Below are positions 39,801-53,800 of a stretch of DNA of 64,000 nucleotides, piece after piece (positions within the stretch are counted from its first letter, which is position 1; every line of letters begins with the position of its first letter). Under the pieces are notes generated by a model. It worked only from the letters and a program-made list of their open reading frames with translations. It made no database searches and had not been told where the DNA came from. The DNA lies in the NCBI GenBank assembly GCA_947000775.1, contig CAMQGK010000052.1:35889501-35953500 (forward strand), given 5' to 3'. The DNA is from Pterois miles (taxonomy: Eukaryota; Chordata; Actinopteri; Perciformes; Scorpaenidae). Made by a program: the position numbers and the translations under genes.

Positions 39801-42800
39801 TAGTGTAGTATGTAAAATGTCGTAGTGTAGTATTTAAAATGCCGTAGTGTAGTATGTAAAATGTCGTAGTATTTAAAATGCCATAGTGTAGTATGTAAAA
39901 TGCCATAGTGTAGTATGTAAAATGTCGTAGTGTAGTATGTAAAATGCCATAGTGTAGTATGTAAAATGTCGTAGTGTAGTATGTAAAATGTCGTAGTGTA
40001 GTATGTAAAATGCCGTAGTGTAGTATGTAAAATGTCGTAGTGTAGTATTTAAAATGCCATAGTGTAGTATTTAAAATGCCATAGTGTAGTATGTAAAATG
40101 CCATAGTGTAGTATGTAAAATGCCATAGTGTAGTATGTAAAATGCCATAGTGTAGTATGTAAAATGCCATAGTGTAGTATGTAAAATGCCATAGTATAGT
40201 ATGTAAAATGCCATAGTGTAGTATGTAAAATGTCGTAGTGTAGTATGTAAAATGCCGTAGTGTAGTATGTAAAATGCCGTAGTGTAGTATGTAAAATGTT
40301 AGTATAGTATGTAAAATGCCATAGTGTAGTATGTAAAATGTTAGTATAGTATGTAAAATGCCGTAGTGTAGTATGTAAAATGTCGTAGTGTAGTATGTAA
40401 AATGCCGTAGTGTAGTATGTAAAATGCCGTAGTGTAGTATGTAAAATGTCATAGTGTATATTTAAAATGCCATAGTGTAGTATGTAAAATGCCATAGTGT
40501 AGTATGTAAAATGCCATAGTGTAGTATGTAAAATGCCATAGTGTAGTATGTAAAATGCCATAGTGTAGTATGTAAAATGTTAGTATAGTATGTAAAATGC
40601 CATAGTGTAGTATGTAAAATGCCGTAGTGTAGTATGTAAAATGTTAGTATAGTATGTAAAATGCCGTAGTGTTGTATGTAAAATGCCGTAGTGTAGTATG
40701 TAAAATGCCGTAGTGTAGTAGTAATTGTGTAGTATGTAAAATGTCGTAGTGTAGTATTTAAAATGCCATAGTGTAGTATGTAAAATGTCGTAGTATTTAA
40801 AATGCCATAGTGTAGTATGTAAAATGCCATAGTGTAGTATTTAAAATGTCGTAGTGTAGTATTTAAAATGCCATAGTGTAGTATGTAAAATGCCATAGTG
40901 TAGTATGTAAAATGTCGTAGTGTAGTATGTAAAATGTCGTAGTGTAGTATGTAAAATGCCATAGTGTAGTATGTAAAATGTCGTAGTGTAGTATGTAAAA
41001 TGTCGTAGTGTAGTATGTAAAATGCCGTAATGTAGTATGTAAAATGCCGTAGTGTAGTATGTAAAATGTTAGTATAGTATGTAAAATGCCATAGTGTAGT
41101 ATGTAAAATGCCGTAGTGTAGTATGTAAAATGCCGTAGTGTAGTATGTAAAATGTTGGTATAGTATGTAAAATGCCATAGTGTAGTATGTAAAATGCCGT
41201 AGTGTAGTATGTAAAATGTTGTAGTGTAGTATGTAAAATGTCGTAGTGTAGTATGTAAAATGCCATAGTGTAGTATGTAAAATGTTAGTATAGTATGTAA
41301 AATGCCGTAGTGTAGTATGTAAAATGCCGTAGTGTAGTATGTAAAATGTCGTAGTGTAGTATTTAAAATGCCGTAGTGTAGTATGTAAAATGTCGTAGTA
41401 TTTAAAATGCCATAGTGTAGTATGTAAAATGCCATAGTGTAGTATGTAAAATGCCATAGTGTAGTATGTAAAATGCCATAGTATAGTATGTCAAATGCCA
41501 TAGTATAGTATGTCAAATGCCATAGTATAGTATGTAAAATGCCATAGTGTAGTATGTAAAATGTCGTAGTGTAGTATTTAAAATGCCGTAGTGTAGTATT
41601 TAAAATGCCATAGTGTAGTATGTAAAATGCCATAGTGTAGTATGTAAAATGTCGTAGTGTAGTATGTAAAATGTTGTAGTGTAGTATGTAAAATGCCATA
41701 GTGTAGTATGTAAAATGTCGTAGTGTAGTATGTAAAATGCCGTAGTGTAGTATGTAAAATGCCATAGTGTAGTATGTAAAATGCCGTAGTGTAGTATGTA
41801 AAATGCCATAGTGTAGTATGTAAAATGCCGTAGTGTAGTATGTAAAATGTTAGTATAGTATGTAAAATGCCGTAGTGTTGTATGTAAAATGCCGTAGTGT
41901 AGTATGTAAAATGTTGTAGTGTAGTATTTAAAATGCCATAGTGTAGTATGTAAAATGTCGTAGTATTTAAAATGCCATAGTGTAGTATGTAAAATGCCAT
42001 AGTGTAGTATGTAAAATGCCATAGTGTAGTATTTAAAATGCCATAGTGTAGTATGTAAAATGCCATAGTGTAGTATGTAAAATGCCATAGTGTAGTATGT
42101 AAAATGCCATAGTATAGTATGTCAAATGCCATCGTATAGTATGTAAAATGCCATAGTATAGTATGTAAAATGTTAGTATAGTATGTAAAATGCCATAGTG
42201 TAGTATTTAAAATGCCATAGTGTAGTATGTAAAATGCCATAGTGTAGTATGTCAAATGCCATAGTATAGTATGTAAAATGTTAGTATAGTATGTAAAATG
42301 CCATAGTGTAGTATGTAAAATGTCCCAGTATAGTACATAAAATGTCAGTTTAGTATGTAAAATGACACTATAGTAAAAAATGTTAATAAAGTCATAGTAC
42401 AGTATGCCGTGAAAAAGTCATATTATAGTATGTCACAAAATAAATAAAAATATAAAAAGTCCTAGTATAATATGTCACAAAAAAGTTGACAAGTCATAGC
42501 ACAGGACGTTACAACATAATTCATAAAAATGTCACAGTACAGTATGTCAAATATATTTTAAAAAGACCTAGTATAGTATGTCATAAAGTAATAAAAACTG
42601 TCATAGTATATGTAAAAGTCATCATATAGTATGTCACAAAATAATTCATTCTGGCAAAAGTTGAATCGAAGGCAACTGGACTTAGATTTGTCCCTGAAGA
42701 CGTTTCGCCCCTTATCCAAGTGGCTTCATCAGTTCCAACGCTGCAGTCTGACTAGTCCCCACTAGTCTGACGATTCACAATAATTCATAAATAAAAGAAT

Positions 42801-45800
42801 AAAATAAAAGGTCCTTGTATACAGCAGTATGTCAGTGTGTATGTTCTGTTTATGCCTCGTTTTTAATGACCGTTTTAATTATTAATGACTTGAAAATCAT
42901 GGTGCCTTCAGGTGTGGTGGTGTTTACCGTGTTTACCAGTCGGTCCCTGAACGCCCCCTCATCTCATATTCACGACCTCGTCAGTGAAAGTCTCTGAAAG
43001 CTCCGAGTTCACGACTTGTGACGTGTTAGTTGTCGTTGTCAGAAATGGAGGCGCTCATGTTAGTTCATTTATCGCTGCACAATAAGTTCATATACTGTCA
43101 TTTTACTTGTATATTGTTTTTCTTGGTAATTTTATAATCTGTCTGATGAAAATGTTGATATTGTCAACAACCTCATCTTCCTCCTCTGTCATCATGTCTT
43201 CCCCGCTAGCTAGCTGGCTAACTGTTAGCCTCGGTGGCTCCTGGACTCAGACAGTAGCGCTAATATTGTCGTAGCTTAGCAGCGAGTTCTTCACCACTTA
43301 ACCACCTGAACGCCACATATCTGGAGTTCACGGGTTCCACTTGAAGGCACCCTTAAAGCAGACTGGGAGGCGTCACTGACCCACTTTAAAGTTGGTGGTC
43401 TCCAGAGTGGGGGAGGTGAACAGCCGGGGGAACACCATGTAGATGGGAATAGCGAGGCCGTGGCAGATATCGCCTTCGGCTATCTGGATGTTCTGGATCT
43501 CTGTGGCATCTCTGGCGTAACCTTCAGCACAACCTGCAACACAGCGCTTGGACATTTAGAAAAACCAGCAGCAAATGCTTCAACGTCCCATATCAGAAAA
43601 AGTGACATCTTCATGTTTTTTTATTATAATGTCCAATATAAAAGGACTGGAACGCTCAGTCCACAGAAGGATGGGAACAGACCAAGTTGATGTCAAAACT
43701 CTAAAAACATGACGGAACACGGTTTCTACTGAAGGTACCGTGATGGAACCTAGAACTCAGAACCGTAGTTGTCCTCTTGACAATTGATTATTGATGCTTT
43801 CCAACAGTTACACATGCACAGTAGTTTCCCTGATAATGTGACACTGAACAATACATCCGAGTTGAAACCAGCAGTATTGTTATCTGTGAAAAGCCGTTAG
43901 CAACTCAGTCCTGACTGGATCAATAACGGAGCTACGAACGTGGCGAAATGAGGCATTCAAAGTTGGCTCAGCAAAAACGACTACATTTACATTTAAATTA
44001 CAAAGTTATCATGATGTGTTCAAATGTGATCTTGTGAAGTTAAACTTTTGGTGAGAAACTTTAATAAATCCACAAGCTTAAAGGAAATATTGTCACTGGA
44101 ATATAAAATACAGGCTGCCAAGATTGTTTTTTAATCAAAACAAATACTTAAATAATAATTTGAAATCTGTTTTTATGCACATAACCACTATCAATGCATG
44201 TAATTCAAACACTGTAATTTAGCATGTTAAACTATGAATCCCATCAGATGTAAAATGTTATCCCTTCCTGTAGTGCAGACAAAGTATAAAACCACTCTAC
44301 AGCTGATTTCACACGCTGCACTCAGGCTCTGTGGCTGGTTTCATGGACATATGTTGGTTGTTAAGTGTCAATAAAAATAGAATTAAATAAAATAAGAAAT
44401 TAGACAGAAGGAATTGATCATTTTTATCAATAGAGATGTTCAGTGACTATATGTATGGTCCGTTTTCTTGATAATTACTAGGACTGATCGTGTCCCATGA
44501 CGGCGTGAACTCACCACAGGTCTCTACTCGCACAAGCTGCAGCTCAATACTCTTGATGGGGACGTTTGAGTTCTCCACCACCACCTCTCCGGTCAGCGGC
44601 TGGCTGATCACACAGTTGGTGGCGTCTAAATGGCCTCTGACCACAAACTTTGGCAGTAAACTCCTCTGTAGGCAGAAAGCAAGTTCATCCACCTCAGTAC
44701 AGATTTACAAGGAGCAGTTCAAACTCATAGAAATTGCATAAGATTACCGGTACTCACCTTCCTGGTCTCTCTCGTCAGCGTCGCTGCTACATACACATGC
44801 ATTATGCGCTGTGCAGAGGGCACCAATCTATCAACTGGGTCATAAGGCTGACGTGAAAATTTCAGAAAAATTGGCCACAAAAATGTCAAAAGGAGTCGAG
44901 GGCGGAGACGAGAAAATGTAGAAACCGATGACTCTTGCGCATCCCTTGCAGGTATGTTTCAAAATGTAAATTCTTTAAGGCAGACGAATAAAATCCTCGG
45001 TATAAGTAGGCGCCGCCGCTGCGTCCGTGGGTCGCTCGACCGAAAATATATTTAATTTTGTTTGTATTGTTACCGGTGGCCCTGTTGCTCCACCGTATGT
45101 TGACTGAGACAGTGGCAACGTCATGACGAAGCAGCTGACGTGGTCATTCATGTGGATGTACAACAAGGCAGACGTCAACATCACACCACCACTTTAAAGT
45201 TAAATAGTTTGAGTTCTGCTCCAGAAATGGAAGAGAAGTTGAAAATAATCACTTTTCAGAGCACACTTTAAAACCTTCATAGCACCACCATGAAGCTCTG
45301 ACCTGTAGCCTTTCATCAGGATTTCATTTCCTGTATAGTGTAAATGTAAAATAATAAGTTTTGCTAATCAGACTTGAATAATATTTGGCATACATAATTG
45401 AATTGCACTATTAAATGATTATGTCTGAAAACCTATTTAACTCTGTCATCAATGACAAGGTCAATGCTGAAATTTGTGCATGTCGGAACTCATGAAACAG
45501 GAAGATCACGATCATCAGTCAGACAAGATGAACCACACAACAACCAGCAGGTCTGCAGAAAACAGGACCCACACTGGCGGCAGGTTCCTTCAGTTCAAAG
45601 AGTACTGCACTCCCAGATATGTAAATGTGAGATACGTGTGTGGGCACCACAAAGTGACGACGCTGTAGATACTAAAATGATCGGCAGCGACTCTCAGTGA
45701 AGAACCAGGAAGATGAACCCACATCAGTGTCAGACTTCGACAGCGTACCAATGAAAAACAGCAAGTATATCAAATATTTTTTTAAAAGTGTCTGTTTCCC

Positions 45801-48577
45801 GTGATTGAGTTAGTTGTGCACATCCCAATCCCATCATGTATTTTCTTACCTCGCGGGTGTTCTGCAGGGTGTCTGGAGTGATGGTGAAGTTGACTGGCGT
45901 GGGGACAACTTTAGCTTTCTGAGGCTGAAAATCAAACAGAGCAACAATTAGGTTCAACATCCAGCCTGACCGCCGAGGCTGAAACGTGAAGTCCCACATT
46001 GTCCTCAATTTCAGGTTCATAATTGTTTGTTTTATTAGATCCCCATTAGCTGCTGACCTTTCACAGCAGCTACGCTTCCTGGGGTCAAACCTAAATCAAC
46101 TAAATTACAGCATTAATCAAAACACATAAACATACAAGCTCACATCAGTTCACAACCAACAGACAACAGGACACCTGCTCAAAGTACAAAAATAACCTCA
46201 GTAATATTACAACCAGCACAGCAGCATTGTAACTCGATTTCCTCTCATCAAACTAAGGAATTACATCATCTCATCACACTCAAATTGATATCAAGAAAAA
46301 CAAGTACATGAATCAACCTCTCGCCTATAAACAATCACTGTTACTGTTGCTGAGAAACAGAAATAATTTAAACATTACCATATTATCCAAATCCAAAAAT
46401 CCGTGGCGTTCCATGCCATCATTGCTCTGTAATTCATTGTGTATCTTGTGTTTCTACTAGAACACATTTACATGCTTTAAATGTTCAATAAAACCAGTAT
46501 TTTCCGAAGACTGTTGACCTGAATATACCTGAATTTACCCTAAACCAGCCATCCTTCCTGCGGGTATACACCTTATCGTGGTAGGAAAGTCTGCGTGCCA
46601 CAATGACCATGAAGGCTATGCCGTTTGGAGAGTTTAACTCCAGGTAGGTGCAACCCCAGCAGACAAGTGGATGGGCCATGGCCGGACGAACAGATACCTA
46701 ACCTTACCCCGGCTATGGGTCAAATAGTCGGCGGGATGACAGTCGTAGCCTGGCAAGACAACTCATCTAAGAAGAAGTTTCACTCTGCAATCAAAATCAC
46801 AGGCAGACTGGGCTCAGTGGCTGTGGCAGGCAACCCATCCAGAAATAAATGACCCGGGTCCAGCAGGATGGAGGTTGACCGAGACGGTAATTTCCTCTTG
46901 AAAAAAATGGTTTGATTACGGAAACAGGGACGAGTAGGGAGAAGGAGTAAGTAAAGTACCCTAAACCATAGGTCACAGGTCAACAGGCGGACCGTGGTCC
47001 GAGTCCGGACCCAGAGGCCGTCCCATATGGACCCGGACCTACAGCCACAACAGAAGGTTCTGATTTAAAACCTGACGGGGTGTCGTCTTTACAGCAGTGG
47101 TTTAGCGGATGAGGAAACGCTCAGACCAACTGCACGCGAGTTAAGCCGTCCCACGTGATCCTGCTCAGCCAATCAAGTCTGTGCACTGCAGGCGGTAAAC
47201 ATGGCGAACAGACAGTGCAGACAGATGAGTTAGAGGCAAGTTACACATGAAGACGACGGAAAGAGAGAAAAAGGACAGACAGACAACTGTGCCAGAGTTT
47301 GTTATTTGAACATGCAGTTTCCACATTTCATTTATATTCTTTTATTTTGAAATGCAGCCCTACTTGTATTTAGTTAATGAGGACATTATACCTATCTGCA
47401 GTCAAACATACTGTATATCTTCAGTTTTCTGTTACGGGACAATAAATATTGTCAAAACGTTTTTGAATCATACTGAATTCATTTGATTTGTCAGTCAGAT
47501 ATTGATTACATGCAGATGTTAATACAACTACTAGGCTACTTAATTATAGATCACACTAAATATTTATGATCTTCTGGACCTTTGCTTCAAGATATTTTCT
47601 CTAACTGGACCTCTCTAAATTTTAGTTGAATACTGCCGCTTTAACCACATTTTGATGGAATTACAGTGGAACTGCAACAGAATTGTGTTGCTAGGCAACA
47701 GCTTGTTTACTTCCTGTCAGCTGATGACATTTTCATACACTGCAACCACATTTAAAATGGTATCATTTAAAACTGTCTAATGGTCTAAATGTTGTATATT
47801 TGTGACATCACAAATGTACAGAAATGCTGACAGCTTGTTCTGTTTCTGAATACAGGCTGTGTGTATTTCCCGGAGAATGTAGTGTTTCAGTACTTTCACA
47901 GTCATTTTACAAGACTTAATCCTGCTTTATAATAAATAAACATGAAAATCATACTTATAATATGGGACCTTTAAAGCTGCAGTCTTTCTACCAGCTAGCA
48001 GGAAGCGACTCCATTATGAGTCTCTAGAAAATGATCCTCCTCTCTGATTGATTACCTCAGTAAACATTGTAAACATCAGTTTATGGTCTCAATCACTAGT
48101 TTCAAGTCTTTGTCAATACAGCAGGATGTTCATTTAGTAAATTAGTATATAGTATATGACATGAGGGTGATCTTCTGACTGTATACTGACATATCAGCAA
48201 CACTACTACAGTTTCAAAGTCTACAATATTCCTTCCTTCCTTACATCAACCACAGTGTAGTAGATCAGACTGGAACGTGATCACTGACCTGACAGTGAAG
48301 GATGAACTCACAGGTCCTGCTCAGGTCTTTGGCCAGCAGCGAGCGCTTCATGTCGCAGCGGAGGGAGTACTGAGGAGGCGACACAGGGCGGTTACCGACA
48401 GGAAGCCTGGGCTAAACATCTACCAAACCACTCTGAACTTCATTTTAGGGTTTCATGTCAAAGTTTGGCAACAGCTCAGTTTAATTACACATACACCATA
48501 TCAGATAGCACTTTATTGATCCCAGGGGGGAATTCAGGATATTCAGAATACTAAAATGTATTTATCTCACAGAGTGT

Positions 48578-48646
<69 letters not shown>

Positions 48647-50801
48647 AATTTATGACTGGCTTTGTTTACAAGTCTCATCTCTTATGTTTGTATTTTATTT
48701 ATTTTTTTTACATACAAACAAATGAAATAAATGACCGTCTGTGGTGTGAAATGAAAACAGGACTAAGATTTTATGTGATTTTATAAGATAAAATAAGATA
48801 TTGCTTTATTGGTCCCACAGTGGGGAAATTCACATATTACAGCAGCAAAGTGGATAGTGCAATAAAGACAAGAAGCATAGATTTAAAAACAGTATTAATA
48901 CAATAAAATATATAAATTGGTATATACATAATAGAAAAAGTAAGGAAAGCCAGAAGTATGTCCTTTATATCAATAAATAAGTTTGTTGTGAATGTGACTG
49001 TGATTGTGGTCTACTGGGAGCAGTGCTGGTTGTGAATGTGACTGTGATTGTGGTCTACTGGGAGCAGTGCTGGTTGTGAATGTGACTGTGATTGTGGTCT
49101 ACTGGGAGCAGTGCTGGTTGTGAATGTGATGTGATTGTGGTCTACTGGGAGAGTGTGGTTTGAATTGATGTGATTGTGGTTTATGGGGAGTAAAGGGGGA
49201 TGTGTATGTGGTTTACTGGGAGCAGTGCTGGTTGTGAATGTGTATGTGGTCTACTGGGAGCAGTGCTGGTTGTGAATGTGTATGTGGTCTACTGGGAGCA
49301 GTGCTGGTTGTGGAGTCTAACAGCTGCAGGCAGGAAGGACCTTCTGTAACGCTCCTTCGTACACTTAGGGTGTAGCAGCCTGTCACTGAAGGAGCTCTCC
49401 AGAGCTCTGATGGTGTCTCTCATGGGGTGGGAGTCCTTCTCCATCATGGATGACAGCTTAGCCATCGTCCTCCTCTCTCCCACCACCTGCACTGAGTCCA
49501 GAGAGCATCCCAGGACAGAGCTGGCCCTTTTGATAATCTTATCCAGCCTCTTCCTGTCTGCAGCTGTGATGCTGCTGCCCCAGGAAACCACTCCATAAAA
49601 TATGGCTGATGCCACCACAGTGTCATAAAATGTTTTCAGAAGTGTCCCCTGCACTCCAAAAGACCTCAGTCTCCTGAGCAGATACAGTCTGCTCTGGCCT
49701 TTTTTATGGAGTGCAGAGGAATTTGTAGTCCAGTCCAGTTTATTGTTCAGGTGAACACCCAGGTATTTATAAGATGTCACCATCTCAATGTCTGATCCCT
49801 GGATGTTCACCGGTGTTGGAGGGGGATGAGTTTGCCTGCGGAAATCCACCACCAGCTCTTTAGTTTTCCCCGCGTTGATCTGGAGGTGGTTCCGCAGACA
49901 CCAGTCCACCAAGTCCTGGGAAAGATCTCTGTACTCCCCATCGTCCCCATCAGTGATGAGGCCGACGATAGCAGAGTCATCAGAGAACTTCTGCAGGTGA
50001 CAGGTTGGTGAGTTGTAGGAGAAGTCTGCAGTGTAGAGCGTGAAGAGGAACGGAGCCAGAACCGTTCCCTGCGGGGCCCCCACACTGCAGACCACCGTGT
50101 CTGAACCGTTCCCTGAGGAACCCCACACTGCAGACCACCGTGTCTGAGATGAAGTCCTGTGTCCTCACATACTGTGGGCGGTTTGTGAGGTAGTCCAGTA
50201 CCCAGGATGTTAGATGTTGATCTACCCCTGCAGTCTCCAGTTTGTCCCCCAGAAGTGTCGGCTGGATGGTGTTGAATGCACTGGAGAAATCAAAGAACAT
50301 GATCCTTGCTCCAGGTTTTCCAGGTGAGACAGGGGCGGATCCTCACAGTGCTGCCAGGTTTCTCCAGGTGAGACAGAGCTCGGTCCAACAGGAAGATGAC
50401 GGCATCATCCACCCCAATGCCAGGTTGATAGGCAAACTGTAGTGGGTCCATGGATGGACTCACCACAGGGCGGAGATGTTGGAAGACCAGGCGCTCCAGG
50501 GCCTTCATCAGGTGGGATGTTAGTGCCACCGGCCTGAAGCTGTGGGGTCTTGGGGGGGGGGGGTTTTGGGGCAAGGAACAAAGGAGGAATTTTTCCAAGA
50601 TATGTGACCCTTCCTCAGGCTCAAGAAGAAGAGGAAAAATATACAAAAAAACCACACACACAGGGTGGGCAGGGGAACCAAGGAGGGGGGAGGAGATGCA
50701 CCCGGGGCCCCCCATCCCCCCCCTCTTATACTTTTTAAAATGGTTTTTCCCTAAAAAGAGAGAAAGAGAAAAGGGGGAGAGGGGGGGGTGTGTGAGAGGG
50801 A

Positions 50802-50844
<43 letters not shown>

Positions 50845-53800
50845 GGGGGGGTTGATAATGTGGAAAAGGGGGGGTGGAGGGGGAGGGGGGGGGTGTGGTG
50901 GGGGGGGGGGGGTTATTGGGGGGGGGGGGGGGGGGAGGGGGGGGGGGGGGGGGGGGGTTGAGGTGGGAGATGAAGGGGGCTGCAGCAGGGTGGACTGGGC
51001 CGGGGGAGGGGCAGGTGACTCATTGAACCTGTTAAAGTAGTGGTTCAAATCATTCACCCACTTTAGGTCTCCCACAGCCTTGGAGTCTGGTTTCTTGTGG
51101 CCTGAGATGGTTTTTAGGCCTTTCCAGACTCCACTGATGTTGTTTATCCTGAACTCAAAGGTCATTAAATCCATCTGCTGACAGAGGAATACCTCTGATA
51201 GATCAGAAGGCTGAAGGAGCTCAGTTTGGTTCAGTTTCTTGATTTAAAAAAAGGTGAGTAAAAAGACAAACAGTGGCCACAGCAGTAAGAGCTGGTGACT
51301 CAGAACAGGAGTCCAGCAGCAGCACATCGGACCACCACACACCAGAATCCTGCTGAGTCCAGTCTGGAAGCTGCGGCAGCGAGGTCCGAGGCTTCACCAG
51401 CACAGCAAAGCTCTCCATCTGCTCCCAGCAGTGGAGCTCGCTGATTGGCTGAACATGCTCAGGCCTCTGCCCTCCTTATCCTCCCTGTTCTTCTCTAGCT
51501 TTGTGTTCTGCTGTTGTTCCATTAAAGAACGTGTCAAAGTCGAGGCCCGCGGGCCAAATCTGGCCCACCACCTCATGTTATGCGGCCCATGAGGACTTCC
51601 AAAGAATATATTATTCTTATCATACAGTTCTATGCCACTTAGAGTACGGTGTCTAAACTACATGTCCCACAATGCATCTCCATTTTGTTACATGCACACT
51701 GAAGCGTCTCAGTATCGGCGGTTTCCAGCAGCGGCGCTCTAGCTGAGAGATGGAGTCATAAAATAATCTGAATAGAACCAAAATGTCCCAGAAAAGCAAA
51801 GTTGGAGCAGAGGGAAGGACAGAAAGAGGATCCATGTTAGTGGTTGATGGAGACCAGCCGGTATGTCTTCTTTACTACGAGGCAGTAAAACACTGTCACA
51901 CCACTGTCATCTACCACATGATCTCAGCTGATCAGCAGCTGATCAATAACAGTTTATACGCCACAGACTGAACGTTAGATCAGAGCTCATTGATCTGTTG
52001 GACTAGAGTTCTGCCCCTCTCAACTCCCACCACAAAGTTACACTAAGCTAATGGAATAAACTGGGTTTGATAAAAAAAAAAAAAATAAATAAAAGACCTT
52101 GATGCTGATGTGGTCAGGATCAAACTCAGTTGGACCCCCTGTATTATAGGATTTGTATGTATGTATGTATGTATACTGTAACATGGTAATGGTTTATTTC
52201 AACTAAACATGATGTTGATCTCTTTCTTGCCTCTCTCAAACAGAAGAGGAGCACCCTCTTCTGCCTCTGTTGTCTGGTTAGCAGTAACCACGGGAAAGCA
52301 GATCCAACATCATATTCAACCTCCATGTCTCTAACTCACCTGAATGTTGACGAAGACGCCATGGTAGGTCTCGTACAGGACTTTGTTGGCTTTCGTGTTC
52401 AGGGGGAACTCAAAGGGGATCTCAGTCTTGCCTCCTGGGATCTTTCCGGCCTTGGCCACCTCGATGTTACTGCTGATCAGCTGGATGGGCTGTGAACACA
52501 CCAAGCAGGAAACTGAAGGATTCATATTAACTACAGTTTACCGACTGCTGTGTGCAGACACTTCAAATACCAATATCATGTAGTCAAGTTAAGAGGAAGA
52601 GCCTTGATCCTGATACTGTTCCTCAATGAATACATTCACATCAAGTACATTTTGACACGCGCTGCCTCGCGGCGACGGAGCGGAGACGCCTCATGTGGGC
52701 GCTGTGGACGCTCGAACCCCTTAACATGGATGGCGAAATAAAAACAACAGGTTACACAGCTGCCACACGCTCATCACGTGTGCAGTCTGTTTGAGGGCTG
52801 ACAATCAATTTGTTGATAATGCGTAATCAAATAATTAATTAATTATAACCTGTTCCCTGTAGGGATGTCACAATACCAGAAATCTAGTAGTCAATATAAA
52901 TTAATTAATAAATAAACTAGAAAAGCACTCAGAGCGCAGACCTCCACCAAGCACCATAGTTTCCCCCCATATTGTAATTCACTCCAAAATAAAAATCCTA
53001 CATTTTTTAAAAATAATTTTATATCAGTGGCAAACATAGAACATAAATACAAGACACAACATAAAACTCACAATACAGTAGGCCAAAATGTAAGAGTACC
53101 CCCATTTTTTATATAAATTGCTATAAAAGAAGAAGAAGAAGAAGATAGTCCTTTATTAGTCCACGAGGGGAAATTCAATTTTTTCACTCTGTTGTTAACT
53201 TATACACGGTACATGCAGACCTGAACACACACATGCACAAACATGCATCAATGGAGAGATGTCAGAGTGAGGGGGCTGCTCCTGACAAGCGCCCCGAGCA
53301 GTTGGGGGTTTGGTGCCTTGCTCAGGGGCACCTCGGCAGTGCCCAAGAGGTAAACTGGCACCTCTCCAGCTACCAGTTCACACTCAGTTCTTGGTCCATG
53401 TCGGGACTTGAACCGGTGACCCTCCGGTTCCCAAACCAACTCCCTACAGACTGAGCTACTGCCGCCCCATCCACCATCTGGATCAGATCTGGATCAGCCT
53501 TTGGGATTTGATAGAAGTACAGTGAACCCTCGTTTATCGCGGGAGTTGCGTTCCTAAAATAACCCGCGATAGGTGAAATCCGTGAAGTGGTCAGCTTTAT
53601 TTTTTACTATTATTTTACAATGCAATACTGTATTTAGAATGAAACCAAAAATCAAAACCTGTTTTCAGGCCCAAAATTTGTTTAAGAAATGAAAATATTA
53701 ACGTTTTCTTACAAATAACTATGATAGTTTAAAGAAGGTATTGTAAAACAACAACGTGAATACAGGACAGTATAGTAATGAATACAAGGTTGGAAACATG

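Noticed and set aside
38249..42255. ORFs of up to 430 codons with YILHYGILHTTLW-type repeats
   Set aside because: They follow the 22-bp minisatellite, appear in every frame of that strand, and lie within a vps26c intron.
50290..51040. Poly-Gly and poly-Pro ORFs
   Set aside because: They come from G homopolymers inside a decayed or mis-called LINE.
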